A stretch of 28,368 nt of DNA from Rhodobacteraceae bacterium UBA2776 (GCA_002352425.1 DEIK01000099.1:1-28368), one strand, 5' to 3'; counted from the stretch's first letter, positions 1 through 8,109 are shown. The notes: a model not told the origin generated them from the sequence alone. Numbers and translations are program-made.

Positions 1-791
1 TGTTGATCACCGCCGATATGGGCGTCGACACCGCCTTGCGCGTCACCGCCAACATGGCCGAAGGGCGCTTTGGTAAAAAACTATCGACTGCCGAAATCAA
101 ACACCTGCTGGCCGCCGAAATCACCCGCATCATGGAACCTGTCGCCAAACCCCTGCCGATCTATGCTAAAAAACCACAGGTCGTGTTGGTCGTCGGCGTC
201 AACGGCTCTGGTAAAACCACCACCATCGGCAAACTTGCCAGCCAGTTTAAGGCCGCGGGCAAAGACGTGGTGATTGCAGCCGGCGACACCTTCCGTGCCG
301 CTGCGGTTGAGCAATTGCAGGTCTGGGGGACGCGTGCCGGTGTGCCCGTGCTGACAGCGGCCGAGGGCTCGGACCCCGCCAGCCTTGCCTTTGATGCCAT
401 GACCCAAGCCGAGGCCGACGGGGCCGATCTGTTGATGATCGACACCGCTGGCCGCCTGCACAACCGCGCCGATCTGATGGAGGAGCTGTCCAAAATCGTG
501 CGGGTTATTCAGAAAAAAGACCCAACAGCCCCGCATAACACTTTGCTGGTGCTGGACGCGACCACGGGACAAAATGCCCTTAATCAGGTCAAGGTTTTTC
601 AAGAGTTGTCCAATGTTTCTGGCCTTGTGATGACCAAACTGGACGGCACCGCCAAGGGCGGCGTGTTGGTGGCCTTGGCGGATAAATTCGGGTTGCCAAT
701 CCACGCCATTGGCGTTGGCGAGCAGATCGACGATCTGGACGCGTTCGATCCCGAGGAATTTGCCCACGCATTGACAGGGTTAGAAGAATGA
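1..791 (+). CDS. ftsY: Signal recognition particle receptor FtsY (3' part, start lies before the window)
   Basis: This is the GTPase that docks SRP-ribosome complexes at the inner membrane for co-translational insertion of membrane proteins. The open frame runs in from the left edge (nt 3 is a leucine TTG codon inside the gene, not a start), so the acidic N-terminal region and part of the N domain are missing. About 262 residues are visible and hold the SRP-type GTPase: P-loop GVNGSGKTT at residues 65-73, DTFRAAA at 95-101, DTAG at 147-150, TKLD at 211-214 and GVGEQ near 237-241. The C-terminal DDLDAFDPEEFAHAL is typical of FtsY rather than Ffh, which would continue into a methionine-rich M domain. 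The stop overlaps the next start by four bases, suggesting coupled translation. Confidence 0.96.
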   Translation, partial: LITADMGVDTALRVTANMAEGRFGKKLSTAEIKHLLAAEITRIMEPVAKPLPIYAKKPQVVLVVGVNGSGKTTTIGKLASQFKAAGKDVVIAAGDTFRAAAVEQLQVWGTRAGVPVLTAAEGSDPASLAFDAMTQAEADGADLLMIDTAGRLHNRADLMEELSKIVRVIQKKDPTAPHNTLLVLDATTGQNALNQVKVFQELSNVSGLVMTKLDGTAKGGVLVALADKFGLPIHAIGVGEQIDDLDAFDPEEFAHALTGLEE

Positions 792-1636
792 GACGGGCGC
801 CGCTCGCCCTGATTGCACTACTGGCCGCCCCAATCCCGACCCATGCTTTCACCCGAATGAGCATCCAGGATTGCGACGCCGCATGGCAAGTGGCCACTCA
901 GGGACAAGCGGTCAGCCATACCTTGTCCAAAGACGGCTGGTGCCTGACCAATACGCCGACGGGGTTACCGTTTGATCAGTTTGAGTGGCAGGCCGAAGGG
1001 CTGGAGCAAGTGTTGCAAAATTCGCTGCCACCAATTGCCTTGGCCATGCGCATCACTGATGCTGATATGCCGCGCAGTTTGGGGTTAAAAGTCGAACCCG
1101 ATGCGCCCGCCATGCCGATGCAAATCACCCTGTCTTTGCACCAAAATGCCCAAGACAAACAGGTGATAATCGAAAGCCTGAAAATCGAGGGCCCACAAGA
1201 CAATGTGGTCACACTGCAAGGCACATTCCATGACGTTGACCTTTCAAGCGCCGCCAAAATGCAAATTAGCCTTGGCAGCGCCAAACTGCGCGATGTGACC
1301 TTGACGGGGTTTGGCAATCGCAAGCTGGAACCCTATCTGCGTCCCTATATCGGCAACACATTTCCCGAAAGATCGCGTAAACGATCTGCCATGATGGGCG
1401 AGGTGACGGATTGGCCAAGCCATAGCTTTCCTGCCGCAACGAAACAGGCCGTCAAGCAGTTGATTGCCACCTTGCCCGCGCCAAACGGCACTCTGCAGGT
1501 AAATGTTGATACGGGGGCAGGGCTGTCAGCGGGAATGTTCGTGAATACCTTTGTGCTTGGCATCTCGAGCAGGGGATTGGGCGAGCAGATTTTGGACAGC
1601 ACGATTTTTCACGCCACATGGACGCCCGCTGAATGA
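788..1636 (+). CDS. Secreted protein of unknown function
   Basis: I do not recognise a named family. The 282-residue product starts MRRAPLALIALLAAP and has a classical signal peptide with a likely cleavage after PTHA (about residue 20), so it is probably periplasmic. The mature part has two early cysteines (in the DCDAAW and GWCLTN segments) that could form a disulfide. It looks beta-rich, with alternating segments such as LRDVTLTGFGNRK, and no catalytic motif is evident. The start overlaps the ftsY stop (ATGA at 788-791) and its own stop overlaps the next start (1633-1636), so it is translationally embedded between ftsY and an EamA transporter. Base composition resembles its neighbours. Existence of the gene is well supported; function is not. 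Confidence 0.8.
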   Translation: MRRAPLALIALLAAPIPTHAFTRMSIQDCDAAWQVATQGQAVSHTLSKDGWCLTNTPTGLPFDQFEWQAEGLEQVLQNSLPPIALAMRITDADMPRSLGLKVEPDAPAMPMQITLSLHQNAQDKQVIIESLKIEGPQDNVVTLQGTFHDVDLSSAAKMQISLGSAKLRDVTLTGFGNRKLEPYLRPYIGNTFPERSRKRSAMMGEVTDWPSHSFPAATKQAVKQLIATLPAPNGTLQVNVDTGAGLSAGMFVNTFVLGISSRGLGEQILDSTIFHATWTPAE

Positions 1637-2538
1637 GCGACTGGGTTATCTCGTTGCAAGGCACATCGGCCGGGCATCAGATCGCGATAGGGCTGGCCCT
1701 GCTGTCGGCCATCCTGCACGCGATTTTTGGCGCGTTGCAAAAAGGCAGCCATGATCCGTGGCTAACCCGCGGCGCAATTGACATATCCTACGGGCTGATC
1801 GCAATGCCATTTGCGCTGTTTGTGGTGCCTTGGCCCGAACCGCATATGTGGCTAATTTTTGCCGGCGCCTTTTTTATTCACTGTGCTTATAAATACTTGC
1901 AAGCCATGACCTATACCCGGGGTGCCTATACGGTGGTCTACCCAATCGTACGCGGAACGGGGCCTCTATTTGCTATAATCGGGGCATTTTTCCTGTTTGG
2001 CGAGCGGTTCTCAGGTCTGCAGTGGCTTGGTGTTTTGGTGTTGCTCAGCGGCATTTATGGGCTGGGGCTCTATAATCTGCGCACCCTCACTGTTGGGCGC
2101 GAGACTTTGAAAATGGCGTTTGTGTTTGCGACTTTGACAGGGCTATTGGTGTCGGCCTACACCACCTATGACGCCTATGGCATCCGCGCCAGCACGGACC
2201 CGTTCACATTTTTGGCGTGGTTATTCATGATTGACGGGCTGTTTTTTATGCCCTCAATCGCTCTGATCCGTTATCGTGGGATGTCAAACCCTCCAACACT
2301 CGGCCCGCTGATGATGCGCGGGTTGATTGGTGGGGTCATCGCGATTGCCAGCTTTGGTGGTATCATTTTGGCCACCCGCCTAGCCAACGTCGGTCAAGTC
2401 GCCGTGCTGCGCGAAACCTCGACCGTGTTCGCGGCGGTGATCGGCTGGGTGATGTTGAATGAGAGGGTCGGCCCGCGCCGCTTTACGCTTATGGCATTGA
2501 TTGCGCTGGGCGCTGTGATAGTTGAATTGGGTGCATAA
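1633..2538 (+). CDS. EamA-type drug/metabolite transporter (DMT superfamily permease)
   Basis: The 301-residue product is a polytopic inner-membrane protein with about ten hydrophobic segments arranged as two repeats, the layout of EamA (DUF6) transporters. The first half contains PIVRGTGPLFAIIGAFFLFGERFSGLQWLGVLVLLSGI and the second RETSTVFAAVIGWVMLNERVG; in each, the glutamate-arginine pair before the last helix is the usual DMT signature. The family exports or exchanges small metabolites, and the substrate cannot be read from sequence. The start overlaps the upstream stop by four bases (ATGA), and the septation-protein gene begins 12 nt downstream, so this is an internal gene of the ftsY operon. 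Confidence 0.88.
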   Translation: MSDWVISLQGTSAGHQIAIGLALLSAILHAIFGALQKGSHDPWLTRGAIDISYGLIAMPFALFVVPWPEPHMWLIFAGAFFIHCAYKYLQAMTYTRGAYTVVYPIVRGTGPLFAIIGAFFLFGERFSGLQWLGVLVLLSGIYGLGLYNLRTLTVGRETLKMAFVFATLTGLLVSAYTTYDAYGIRASTDPFTFLAWLFMIDGLFFMPSIALIRYRGMSNPPTLGPLMMRGLIGGVIAIASFGGIILATRLANVGQVAVLRETSTVFAAVIGWVMLNERVGPRRFTLMALIALGAVIVELGA

Positions 2539-2550
2539 CAGGAGAACGTG

Positions 2551-3156
2551 ATGAGTGACGCGAAAAAGATAAGCCCTATTGTTAAAATACTGCTCGATCT
2601 GGGGCCGATCGTGGTGTTTTTCATCGCTTATACCAAGCTGAAAGATCACACTTTCACCTATGCGGGGACGGATTATAGCGGCTTTATCGTGGTCACGGCG
2701 ATCTTTGTGCCACTGCTGGCGCTGACCACGTTCATTCTGTACCGGCTGACGGGCAAGATTTCGGTTATGCAAATTCTGACACTGGTGATTGTGGTGGTGT
2801 TTGGCGCGTTGTCGATCTGGTTCAATGACGAGCGATTTTTCAAAATGAAACCAACGATGATTTACCTCTTGTTCGCGGGGATGCTGGGGTTTGGCCTGAT
2901 GCGCGGCCAAAGCTATCTGCAACTGGTGATGGAGGAGGCGATGCCGCTGCAACACGAGGGCTGGATGATCTTGACCAAGCGCCTGTGTCTGTTTTTCGCA
3001 GCTCTTGCGATGACCAATGAGTTGGTCTGGCGCACCATGTCCACCGACGCTTGGGTGAATTTCAAAGTGTTCGGGCTGACGGCTGCGATCTTTGTTTTCT
3101 TTATGACCCAAGGCAAATTAATGCAGCAATACGCCCTAGACCAAGACGAGACCTAA
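2551..3156 (+). CDS. yciB: YciB/IspZ family inner-membrane septation protein (septation protein A)
   Basis: This 201-residue membrane protein belongs to the intracellular septation protein A family, linked in other bacteria to cell envelope synthesis and normal septation. The N-terminal KILLDLGPIVVFFIAYTK matches the family's conserved start, and the conserved NDERFFKMKPTMIYLLFA and TNELVWRTMSTDAWVNFKVFG segments are present. Five or six hydrophobic helices are visible. I chose ATG at 2551 rather than GTG at 2548 because AGGAG at 2540-2544 lies six bases before the ATG. Length is normal for the family. It is the last gene of the plus-strand ftsY cluster and faces the convergent glutathione transferase gene. 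Confidence 0.9.
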   Translation: MSDAKKISPIVKILLDLGPIVVFFIAYTKLKDHTFTYAGTDYSGFIVVTAIFVPLLALTTFILYRLTGKISVMQILTLVIVVVFGALSIWFNDERFFKMKPTMIYLLFAGMLGFGLMRGQSYLQLVMEEAMPLQHEGWMILTKRLCLFFAALAMTNELVWRTMSTDAWVNFKVFGLTAAIFVFFMTQGKLMQQYALDQDET

Positions 3157-3174
3157 CCTCTTCTTTTTTAAAGT

Positions 3175-3225
3175 AAATACCAGCGCGCAGGCGCAAGAGT
3201 TCTCTTGCCTGCGGCGCGGGTATTT
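3175..3225. repeat. Imperfect inverted repeat between convergent genes
   Basis: AAATACC (3175-3181) pairs with GGTATTT (3219-3225), and inside it GCAGGC plus CAAGAG pairs with CTCTTGCCTGC with a two-base bulge, giving a long stable hairpin on either strand. It sits alone between two converging genes, which fits a bidirectional transcription end. It has no clear T-run on either side, so it may instead be a dispersed intergenic element. Confidence 0.6.
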
Positions 3226-3241
3226 GTGGAACAATGATGGG

Positions 3242-3949
3242 TTAGGATTTGCGTTTGAACAGCAAATCCTGTGCTTTCTTGTCACTTTGCAAGTTAGAGC
3301 GCATCTCTGCGGCCACGCCCCGCCCCCTGATCACGCCTTCACGCGCGCCAACGGTTTCCAGCCAACGGGCCATGTGGGGTTTGCCGTCCAGCGTTGATTG
3401 CTGGCCTTCCCAAAGCGACGCCCAAGGCCAGATCGCCATATCCGCGATGGAAAAGAAATCTCCCGCCACAAATTCATTGTCCGCCAATTGTCGGTCCAAC
3501 ACACCATAAAGGCGCGCGGTTTCGGCGCGGTAGCGGTCTTTGGCGTAAGGCAAATCTTGCGGTGGATCCATCATCGGTGCGTATTTCAAGAAGTGATGTG
3601 CTTGGCCGGCCATTGGGCCAAGTCCGCCCATTTGCCACATCAGCCATTGATCAACCGCAACGCGCTCGCGCTCAGTGCCGCCGCAAAACTTGCCGGTCTT
3701 ACGTGCCAAATATTGCAAGATCGCCCCAGATTCAAAGATCGAAATAGGCGCGCCGTCGGGGCCGTCATGGTCCACAACCGCCGGCATCCGATTGTTCGGT
3801 GCAATTTTCAAAAAGTCAGGTTTGAACTGATCCCCCTCCCCAATGTTCACCATGTTCAAGGTATAGGGGAGGCCCATTTCCGATAGCGCAATGCTGATTT
3901 TCCAACCATTCGGGGTGGGCCAATAATAGAGATCAATCGGTTTGGTCAT
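3242..3949 (-). CDS. Glutathione S-transferase family protein, YfcG/YghU (nu-class) type
   Basis: The 235-residue product has a thioredoxin-like N-terminal GST domain (about residues 5-88) and an all-alpha C-terminal domain. The YWPTPNGWKISIALSE segment (residues 9-24) is the signature of nu-class enzymes such as E. coli YfcG, in which Thr/Asn of TPNG contact glutathione instead of a catalytic Tyr or Ser. FESGAI (72-77) is the gamma-glutamyl-binding part. The family shows GSH-dependent disulfide reductase activity and is cytosolic. I placed the start at MTKPID because GGAGCG lies seven bases upstream of that ATG; the longer frame has nine extra residues without support. It is transcribed divergently from the metZ riboswitch region. 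Confidence 0.9.
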   Translation of the reverse strand: MTKPIDLYYWPTPNGWKISIALSEMGLPYTLNMVNIGEGDQFKPDFLKIAPNNRMPAVVDHDGPDGAPISIFESGAILQYLARKTGKFCGGTERERVAVDQWLMWQMGGLGPMAGQAHHFLKYAPMMDPPQDLPYAKDRYRAETARLYGVLDRQLADNEFVAGDFFSIADMAIWPWASLWEGQQSTLDGKPHMARWLETVGAREGVIRGRGVAAEMRSNLQSDKKAQDLLFKRKS

Positions 3950-4025
3950 GTTTTCGCTCCTTGGGTTCCCCCGCATTTTGATCGGGATTTTGACGAAAGG
4001 GCAAGGCGGTAATGATCAACAAGTC

Positions 4026-4054
4026 TTGACCGCGCCGGTTACGCACAGTATTCC
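4026..4054 (+). promoter_or_regulatory. Probable sigma-70-type promoter for metZ
   Basis: TTGACC at 4026-4031 and TATTCC at 4049-4054 are separated by 17 bases. Transcription would start near 4061, immediately before the riboswitch aptamer, which makes the assignment more credible than the boxes alone. Confidence 0.6.
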
Positions 4055-4061
4055 CACTCTT

Positions 4062-4115
4062 GTGGCGATTTGTTACCGGATTGCGGGCCACGTTAAACAT
4101 GCCGCTAAAGAGGGA
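4062..4115 (+). promoter_or_regulatory. SAM-II riboswitch aptamer upstream of metZ
   Basis: The stretch has the SAM-II layout known from alphaproteobacterial met genes. P1 is formed by GTGGC (4062-4066) and GCCAC (4087-4091). Its loop holds the conserved ATTTGTTACCGGATTGC (4068-4084), and the conserved 3' pseudoknot partner GCTAAAGAGGG follows at 4104-4114. Order and spacing match the metX SAM-II RNA of known structure as I remember it. SAM binding should lower expression of the downstream methionine gene. The call rests on manual alignment; a covariance-model search would be decisive. Confidence 0.88.
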
Positions 4116-4126
4116 AGGGACATGCG

Positions 4127-4157
4127 CCCCGTACCTTTGCCGGTTCGGGGTTTTTTT
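4127..4157 (+). terminator. Intrinsic terminator serving as riboswitch expression platform
   Basis: CCCCG (4127-4131) pairs with CGGGG (4146-4150), extended inward by ACC with GGT across a T-T mismatch, and is followed by seven T (4151-4157). It lies 12 bases after the SAM-II aptamer and 31 bases before the metZ start, so it probably attenuates transcription when SAM is bound. The two GGG triplets at 4112-4119 could pair with the CCCC arm as an antiterminator. Confidence 0.82.
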
Positions 4158-4188
4158 GTGCCCATAGCGGCGCGGTAAGGATGATGAG

Positions 4189-5370
4189 ATGAAAAACGAT
4201 TGGAACGCTCGCACGAAACTAGTGCATTCGGGCACGCGACGCAGTCAATATGGCGAAGTCTCGGAGGCGATTTTCCTAACTCAGGGTTTTGTTTACGACA
4301 CAGCCGAGGACGCCGAAGCGCGGTTCATTGAAACCGGCGAAGACGAATTCATCTATGCCCGCTATGGCAACCCGACGGTGCGCATGTTCGAGGAGCGAAT
4401 TGCCGCGCTTGAGGGGTGCGAAGACGCCTTTGCCACAGCCTCCGGTATGGCGGCTGTCAGCGCGGCGCTCACCTGCGGTTTGAAATCAGGCGATCACGTG
4501 GTCGCGGCCAAGGCGCTGTTTGGCTCATGTCTTTATATCCTTGAGGATGTTTTGGCCCGTTTCGGGGTTGAGATCACGCTGGTGGACGGCACGGATTTGG
4601 GGGCTTGGAAAACGGCGCTGCGCCCCGACACCAAATTGGTGTTCTTCGAGAGTATTTCCAATCCTACGCTTGAGTTGATCGACGTTCACGCCGTCTGTGA
4701 TCTGGCTCATAAGGTCGGCGCATTGGTGGTGGTAGACAATGTGTTCGCCACCCCGATTTTCTCGAACGCCTTTGATTTGGGCGCCGACGTGGTGATCTAC
4801 TCAACCACCAAGCACATCGACGGCTCTGGCCGCTGTTTGGGCGGGGTTATCTTGGGCAGTAGGGATTTTATCCGCGGCACGCTGGAACCCTATTTAAAAC
4901 ACACGGGCGGCTCTATGAGCCCGTTCAACGCATGGGTGATGCTCAAGGGTATGGAGACGTTGGATTTGCGCTGTCGTGCTATGGCGGACTCTGCGCTGAA
5001 AATTGCCAAGGCCGTTGAGGGCCATGAAAAACTGGCCCGCGCGATCTATCCGCATCTGAGCAGCCACCCGCAAGCCGAATTGGCGCAGCACCAGATGACA
5101 ACGGGCAGCACTATGCTGGCGATTGATCTAAAGGGCGGGCAGGCGGCGGCGTTTAAGTTCTTAAACGCACTGGAAATCTGCACGATTTCCAATAACCTCG
5201 GGGATGCCAAAAGCATTGTCACCCACCCGGCCACCACCACCCATCAACGTCTACCGGAGGAACAAAAAACCGACCTGGGCATCACGCCGGGTTTGGTGCG
5301 GATCAGCGTCGGGCTGGAGGATGTGGATGATCTGACGCGCGACATTCTGAACGCCCTGATGGCGGCCTAG
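4189..5370 (+). CDS. metZ: O-succinylhomoserine sulfhydrylase (Cys/Met metabolism PLP enzyme)
   Basis: This cytosolic PLP enzyme converts an activated homoserine plus sulfide into homocysteine, the direct-sulfhydrylation route to methionine. The 393-residue product is a full-length gamma-family enzyme: YARYGNPT (56-63) with the phosphate-binding Tyr/Arg pair of the partner subunit, ASGMAA (84-89), VVDN (181-184, Asp183 to the PLP ring nitrogen) and STTKHIDGSGR with the Schiff-base Lys208. Cystathionine gamma-synthase, beta-lyase and O-acetylhomoserine sulfhydrylase share this fold, but the short length, the TKLVHSGTRRSQYGE start and the orphan position favour MetZ. AAGG at 4177-4180 is the likely ribosome site. 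The SAM-II riboswitch just upstream supports a methionine role and predicts repression by SAM. Confidence 0.93.
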   Translation: MKNDWNARTKLVHSGTRRSQYGEVSEAIFLTQGFVYDTAEDAEARFIETGEDEFIYARYGNPTVRMFEERIAALEGCEDAFATASGMAAVSAALTCGLKSGDHVVAAKALFGSCLYILEDVLARFGVEITLVDGTDLGAWKTALRPDTKLVFFESISNPTLELIDVHAVCDLAHKVGALVVVDNVFATPIFSNAFDLGADVVIYSTTKHIDGSGRCLGGVILGSRDFIRGTLEPYLKHTGGSMSPFNAWVMLKGMETLDLRCRAMADSALKIAKAVEGHEKLARAIYPHLSSHPQAELAQHQMTTGSTMLAIDLKGGQAAAFKFLNALEICTISNNLGDAKSIVTHPATTTHQRLPEEQKTDLGITPGLVRISVGLEDVDDLTRDILNALMAA

Positions 5371-5392
5371 GTGCATGCCACGTCGGTAACGG

Positions 5393-5421
5393 TTGGTATA
5401 TTGCGCGCGATCCCTTACATT
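5393..5421 (+). promoter_or_regulatory. Possible weak promoter for folE2
   Basis: TTGGTA (5393-5398) and TACATT (5416-5421) are separated by 17 bases in the 83-nt gap between metZ and folE2. The match is modest; read-through from metZ is equally possible. Confidence 0.3.
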
Positions 5422-5453
5422 AAGGGGTGAACGCGAACCAATCAGGAGCGGAA

Positions 5454-6557
5454 ATGAACATTCAGCCCCCAAAAGACAGCACAGATGTAGATCGGGAAAA
5501 GGCGCAATTGGCGCTTGAGACCCTGCGCACATGGGCGGCGTCCGTCACAGCCATCGAAGTGGCGCAGCTGGACCCAGCGATTGCACGGTTATTGCCGGAA
5601 AACGAGGTGTCAAACTACCCCGCCCTGGCCCGCGCGTACCCTGAGGAATTTGCGGTGGATGAGGCCTATAAGGCGTCTTTGCCGGATTTGCAAAATGGCC
5701 CTGAAAGCCTGATCAAAGGGGCAAAACGTCATATCCAACACGTCGGAATTTCCAATTTCCGCTTGCCGATCCGGTTTCATTCCCGCGATGGCGGTGATTT
5801 GCGGTTGGAAACTTCTGTCACCGGAACTGTCAGCCTAGAAGCGGGTAAAAAGGGCATCAACATGTCGCGCATTATGCGCACTTTTTACGGCCACGCCGAA
5901 AAAACCTTTAGCTTTGATGTGATCGAGGCGGCGTTGAATGACTATAAGGCTGATCTGGACAGCTTTGATGCGCGCATTCAAATGCGATTTTCCTTTCCGG
6001 TCAAAGTACCGTCATTGCGCTCAGGTCTTGAAGGCTATCAGTATTACGACATTGCGCTGGAACTTGTTGAAATAAAGGGAAAAATACAAAAGATCATTCA
6101 TTTGGATTATGTCTATTCTTCCACATGTCCCTGTTCGCTTGAGCTGTCTGAACATGCGCGCCAAACCCGTGGCCAACTGGCAACCCCGCACTCCCAACGA
6201 TCCGTCGCACGGGTTTCGGCGCAGATGATACCGGGTGAGAACCGCCTATGGTTTGAAGACCTGATAGACATCTGCCGCGCCGCCGTGCCGACCGAAACCC
6301 AAGTCATGGTAAAACGCGAAGACGAACAAGCCTTTGCCGAACTTAACGCCGCCAACCCGATTTTTGTCGAAGACGCCGCTCGGCTGTTCTTTGAGGGGTT
6401 GCAACGCGACGAACGCATCGGTGATTTTCGCATCATCGCCAGCCACCAAGAAAGCCTGCACAGTCACGACGCAGTCAGCATACTGACAGAGGGCGAGACA
6501 TTCGTGTCTGACAGTCTGGACCCCAAACTGTTCAACACGCTGTTTCATGTGGGGTAG
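5454..6557 (+). CDS. folE2: GTP cyclohydrolase FolE2 (type IB)
   Basis: FolE2 makes 7,8-dihydroneopterin triphosphate from GTP, the first step of folate (and often queuosine) synthesis. The 367-residue product belongs to the COG1469 family and not to classical FolE: it contains GKKGINMSRIMR (131-142), the metal/active-site segment STCPCSLELSEHA with Cys225/Cys227, and ATPHSQRS with the conserved His246. An N-terminal stretch of about 80 residues precedes the core, a common feature in alphaproteobacteria. I chose ATG 5454 over GTG 5427 because AGGAGCG ends a few bases upstream. FolE2 enzymes work with metals other than zinc, and in some bacteria they are induced by zinc starvation; I saw no convincing Zur site here. 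The later folate genes folB and folP lie 16 kb downstream. Confidence 0.93.
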   Translation: MNIQPPKDSTDVDREKAQLALETLRTWAASVTAIEVAQLDPAIARLLPENEVSNYPALARAYPEEFAVDEAYKASLPDLQNGPESLIKGAKRHIQHVGISNFRLPIRFHSRDGGDLRLETSVTGTVSLEAGKKGINMSRIMRTFYGHAEKTFSFDVIEAALNDYKADLDSFDARIQMRFSFPVKVPSLRSGLEGYQYYDIALELVEIKGKIQKIIHLDYVYSSTCPCSLELSEHARQTRGQLATPHSQRSVARVSAQMIPGENRLWFEDLIDICRAAVPTETQVMVKREDEQAFAELNAANPIFVEDAARLFFEGLQRDERIGDFRIIASHQESLHSHDAVSILTEGETFVSDSLDPKLFNTLFHVG

Positions 6558-6579
6558 GGTGCCCCTGTCACGGGCCCCC
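6557..6579 (+). terminator. Weak GC-rich hairpin after folE2
   Basis: GGG and GCCC at 6557-6564 pair with GGGC and CCC at 6572-6579, with one mismatch and a seven-base loop. It starts at the last base of the folE2 stop codon. There is no T-run, so termination here is uncertain. Confidence 0.35.
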
Positions 6580-6657
6580 TCAAATGCAGCGGCTACATGG
6601 CCCGAATGAGCCAATACCGCTTGACAGATTTCCCAGACACGGCCAAGCCTTGACCCT

Positions 6658-8106
6658 ATGTTTGATCTGCGTCCTGTAGGATTTATTATTGGCCAATTGG
6701 CCGTGTTGCTCGGGCTCACGATGTTGATCCCGATGGCGGTCGATATTCTGTATCAAAACGGCCATTGGAAAATATTCCTTGAAAGCGCGATCATCACCGT
6801 GTTGCTGGGCGGCATGATCGCGCTGGCTTCGGCCAATCGCGACCGCGAAGGGTTAAGCATCCAGCAGACCTTTTTACTGACCACTGGCGTTTGGTTGGCC
6901 CTGCCGGTGTTTGGCGCCTTGCCCTTTATGTTTGGTGAACTCGATGCCCGCGCAGTGGACGCGTTTTTTGAGGCAATGTCGGGGCTGACAACCACCGGAT
7001 CGACGGTGTTCACAGGGCTGGACGATATGCCCGAAGGCATCTTGCTGTGGCGTTCGATGTTGCAGTGGTTTGGTGGCATCGGCATCATTGTTGTGGCGAT
7101 GGTGTTCCTGCCCGAACTGCGGATCGGGGGGATGCAGATATTCAAGTCAGAAGCCTTTGATACAATGGGGAAAATTCTGCCCCGCGCCGCACAAATTTCG
7201 GCCCGTATTTCGACGATCTATCTGGGCCTGACCTTTGTCTGCTTCCTCACCTATGTGGCCTTTGGTCTGCCCGGGTTTATGGCGTTGAACCATGCGTTGA
7301 CCACCATGTCGACGGGCGGGTTTTCTACCCATGACGCGTCTTTTGGCGAGTATCAGGGCGCGCCGGAATACGTTGCCTCTGTGTTCATGATTTTTGCCAG
7401 CCTGCCATTTGTGCGCTATGTGCAACTGGTTTCGGGTTCAAGCCGCCCATTGTTTTTGGACAGCCAAATTCGCGCCTATATTTCGACCATTGTGATATTG
7501 GTTGTGCTGGTGACCCTGTACCGCGTTCTGGTCAATAGCGACCATTATGAACATGCCCTGCGCGAGGCTCTGTTTAACGTCACCTCGATAATATCTGGAA
7601 CCGGATATGCCAGCGTGGATTATCAGCTCTGGGGGCCTTTCCCCATCGTTTTGTTCTTCTTTATCGGCCTGATCGGTGGCTGCGCGGGATCGACCGCTTG
7701 TTCTGTCAAAATATTCCGTTACCAGTTGTTGTTTGCCGCGATCCGCGCACAGATTTCCAAGATCCACTCGCCGCACGGCATGTTTCGTCCGCAGTATGAC
7801 AAGCGCCCCGTTTCGGAGGACGTCATTTCCTCTGTGATGGCGTTCTTTGTGATGTTCGTTGTTTCGATCGGTGTGTTGTCGGTCTTGTTGGGCGCGACAG
7901 GGCTGGATTTTGTTACCTCGGTTTCTGGGGCTGCCACGGCGATTGCAAACATCGGGCCGGGCCTTGGCGATACCATCGGTCCCTCAGGCAATTTCGCCAG
8001 CTTGAATGATCCGGCAAAGTGGATGCTGGCCTTTGGCATGTTGATTGGACGGCTGGAACTGCTGGTGGTCTACACCATCTTGACCGTCAGATTTTGGAGA
8101 GGATAG
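6658..8106 (+). CDS. trkH: TrkH family potassium uptake protein
   Basis: TrkH is the membrane-spanning subunit of the Trk potassium uptake system, gated by the cytoplasmic NAD-binding TrkA, which is not in this window. The 482-residue product has the four membrane-pore-membrane repeats of the family, with selectivity-filter segments TTGST (112-116), STGGFS (218-223), GTGYAS (314-319) and NIGPG (431-435). The GCAGSTACSVKIFRYQ segment (341-356) corresponds to the gating loop region. Length is normal. There is no strong Shine-Dalgarno before ATG 6658. The stop is only 3 nt from the start of the ThDP enzyme gene, so the two are probably co-transcribed, although no functional link is obvious. Confidence 0.94.
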   Translation: MFDLRPVGFIIGQLAVLLGLTMLIPMAVDILYQNGHWKIFLESAIITVLLGGMIALASANRDREGLSIQQTFLLTTGVWLALPVFGALPFMFGELDARAVDAFFEAMSGLTTTGSTVFTGLDDMPEGILLWRSMLQWFGGIGIIVVAMVFLPELRIGGMQIFKSEAFDTMGKILPRAAQISARISTIYLGLTFVCFLTYVAFGLPGFMALNHALTTMSTGGFSTHDASFGEYQGAPEYVASVFMIFASLPFVRYVQLVSGSSRPLFLDSQIRAYISTIVILVVLVTLYRVLVNSDHYEHALREALFNVTSIISGTGYASVDYQLWGPFPIVLFFFIGLIGGCAGSTACSVKIFRYQLLFAAIRAQISKIHSPHGMFRPQYDKRPVSEDVISSVMAFFVMFVVSIGVLSVLLGATGLDFVTSVSGAATAIANIGPGLGDTIGPSGNFASLNDPAKWMLAFGMLIGRLELLVVYTILTVRFWRG

Positions 8107-8109
8107 ACA

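Noticed and set aside
2380..3111. Open frame of 243 codons on the minus strand opposite the EamA and YciB genes
   Set aside because: Very rich in His and Gln, antisense to two membrane-protein genes, no start signal.
3942..4178. 78-codon plus-strand frame across the metZ leader
   Set aside because: It overlaps the promoter, riboswitch and terminator, which explain the region better, and has no ribosome site.
5371..5453. Zur-type operator upstream of folE2, expected if the gene is induced by zinc starvation
   Set aside because: I found no palindrome resembling an alphaproteobacterial Zur box in the gap.
6621..6657. Perfect TTGACA at 6621-6626 upstream of trkH as a promoter
   Set aside because: No acceptable -10 box lies 16-18 bases downstream before the start codon.
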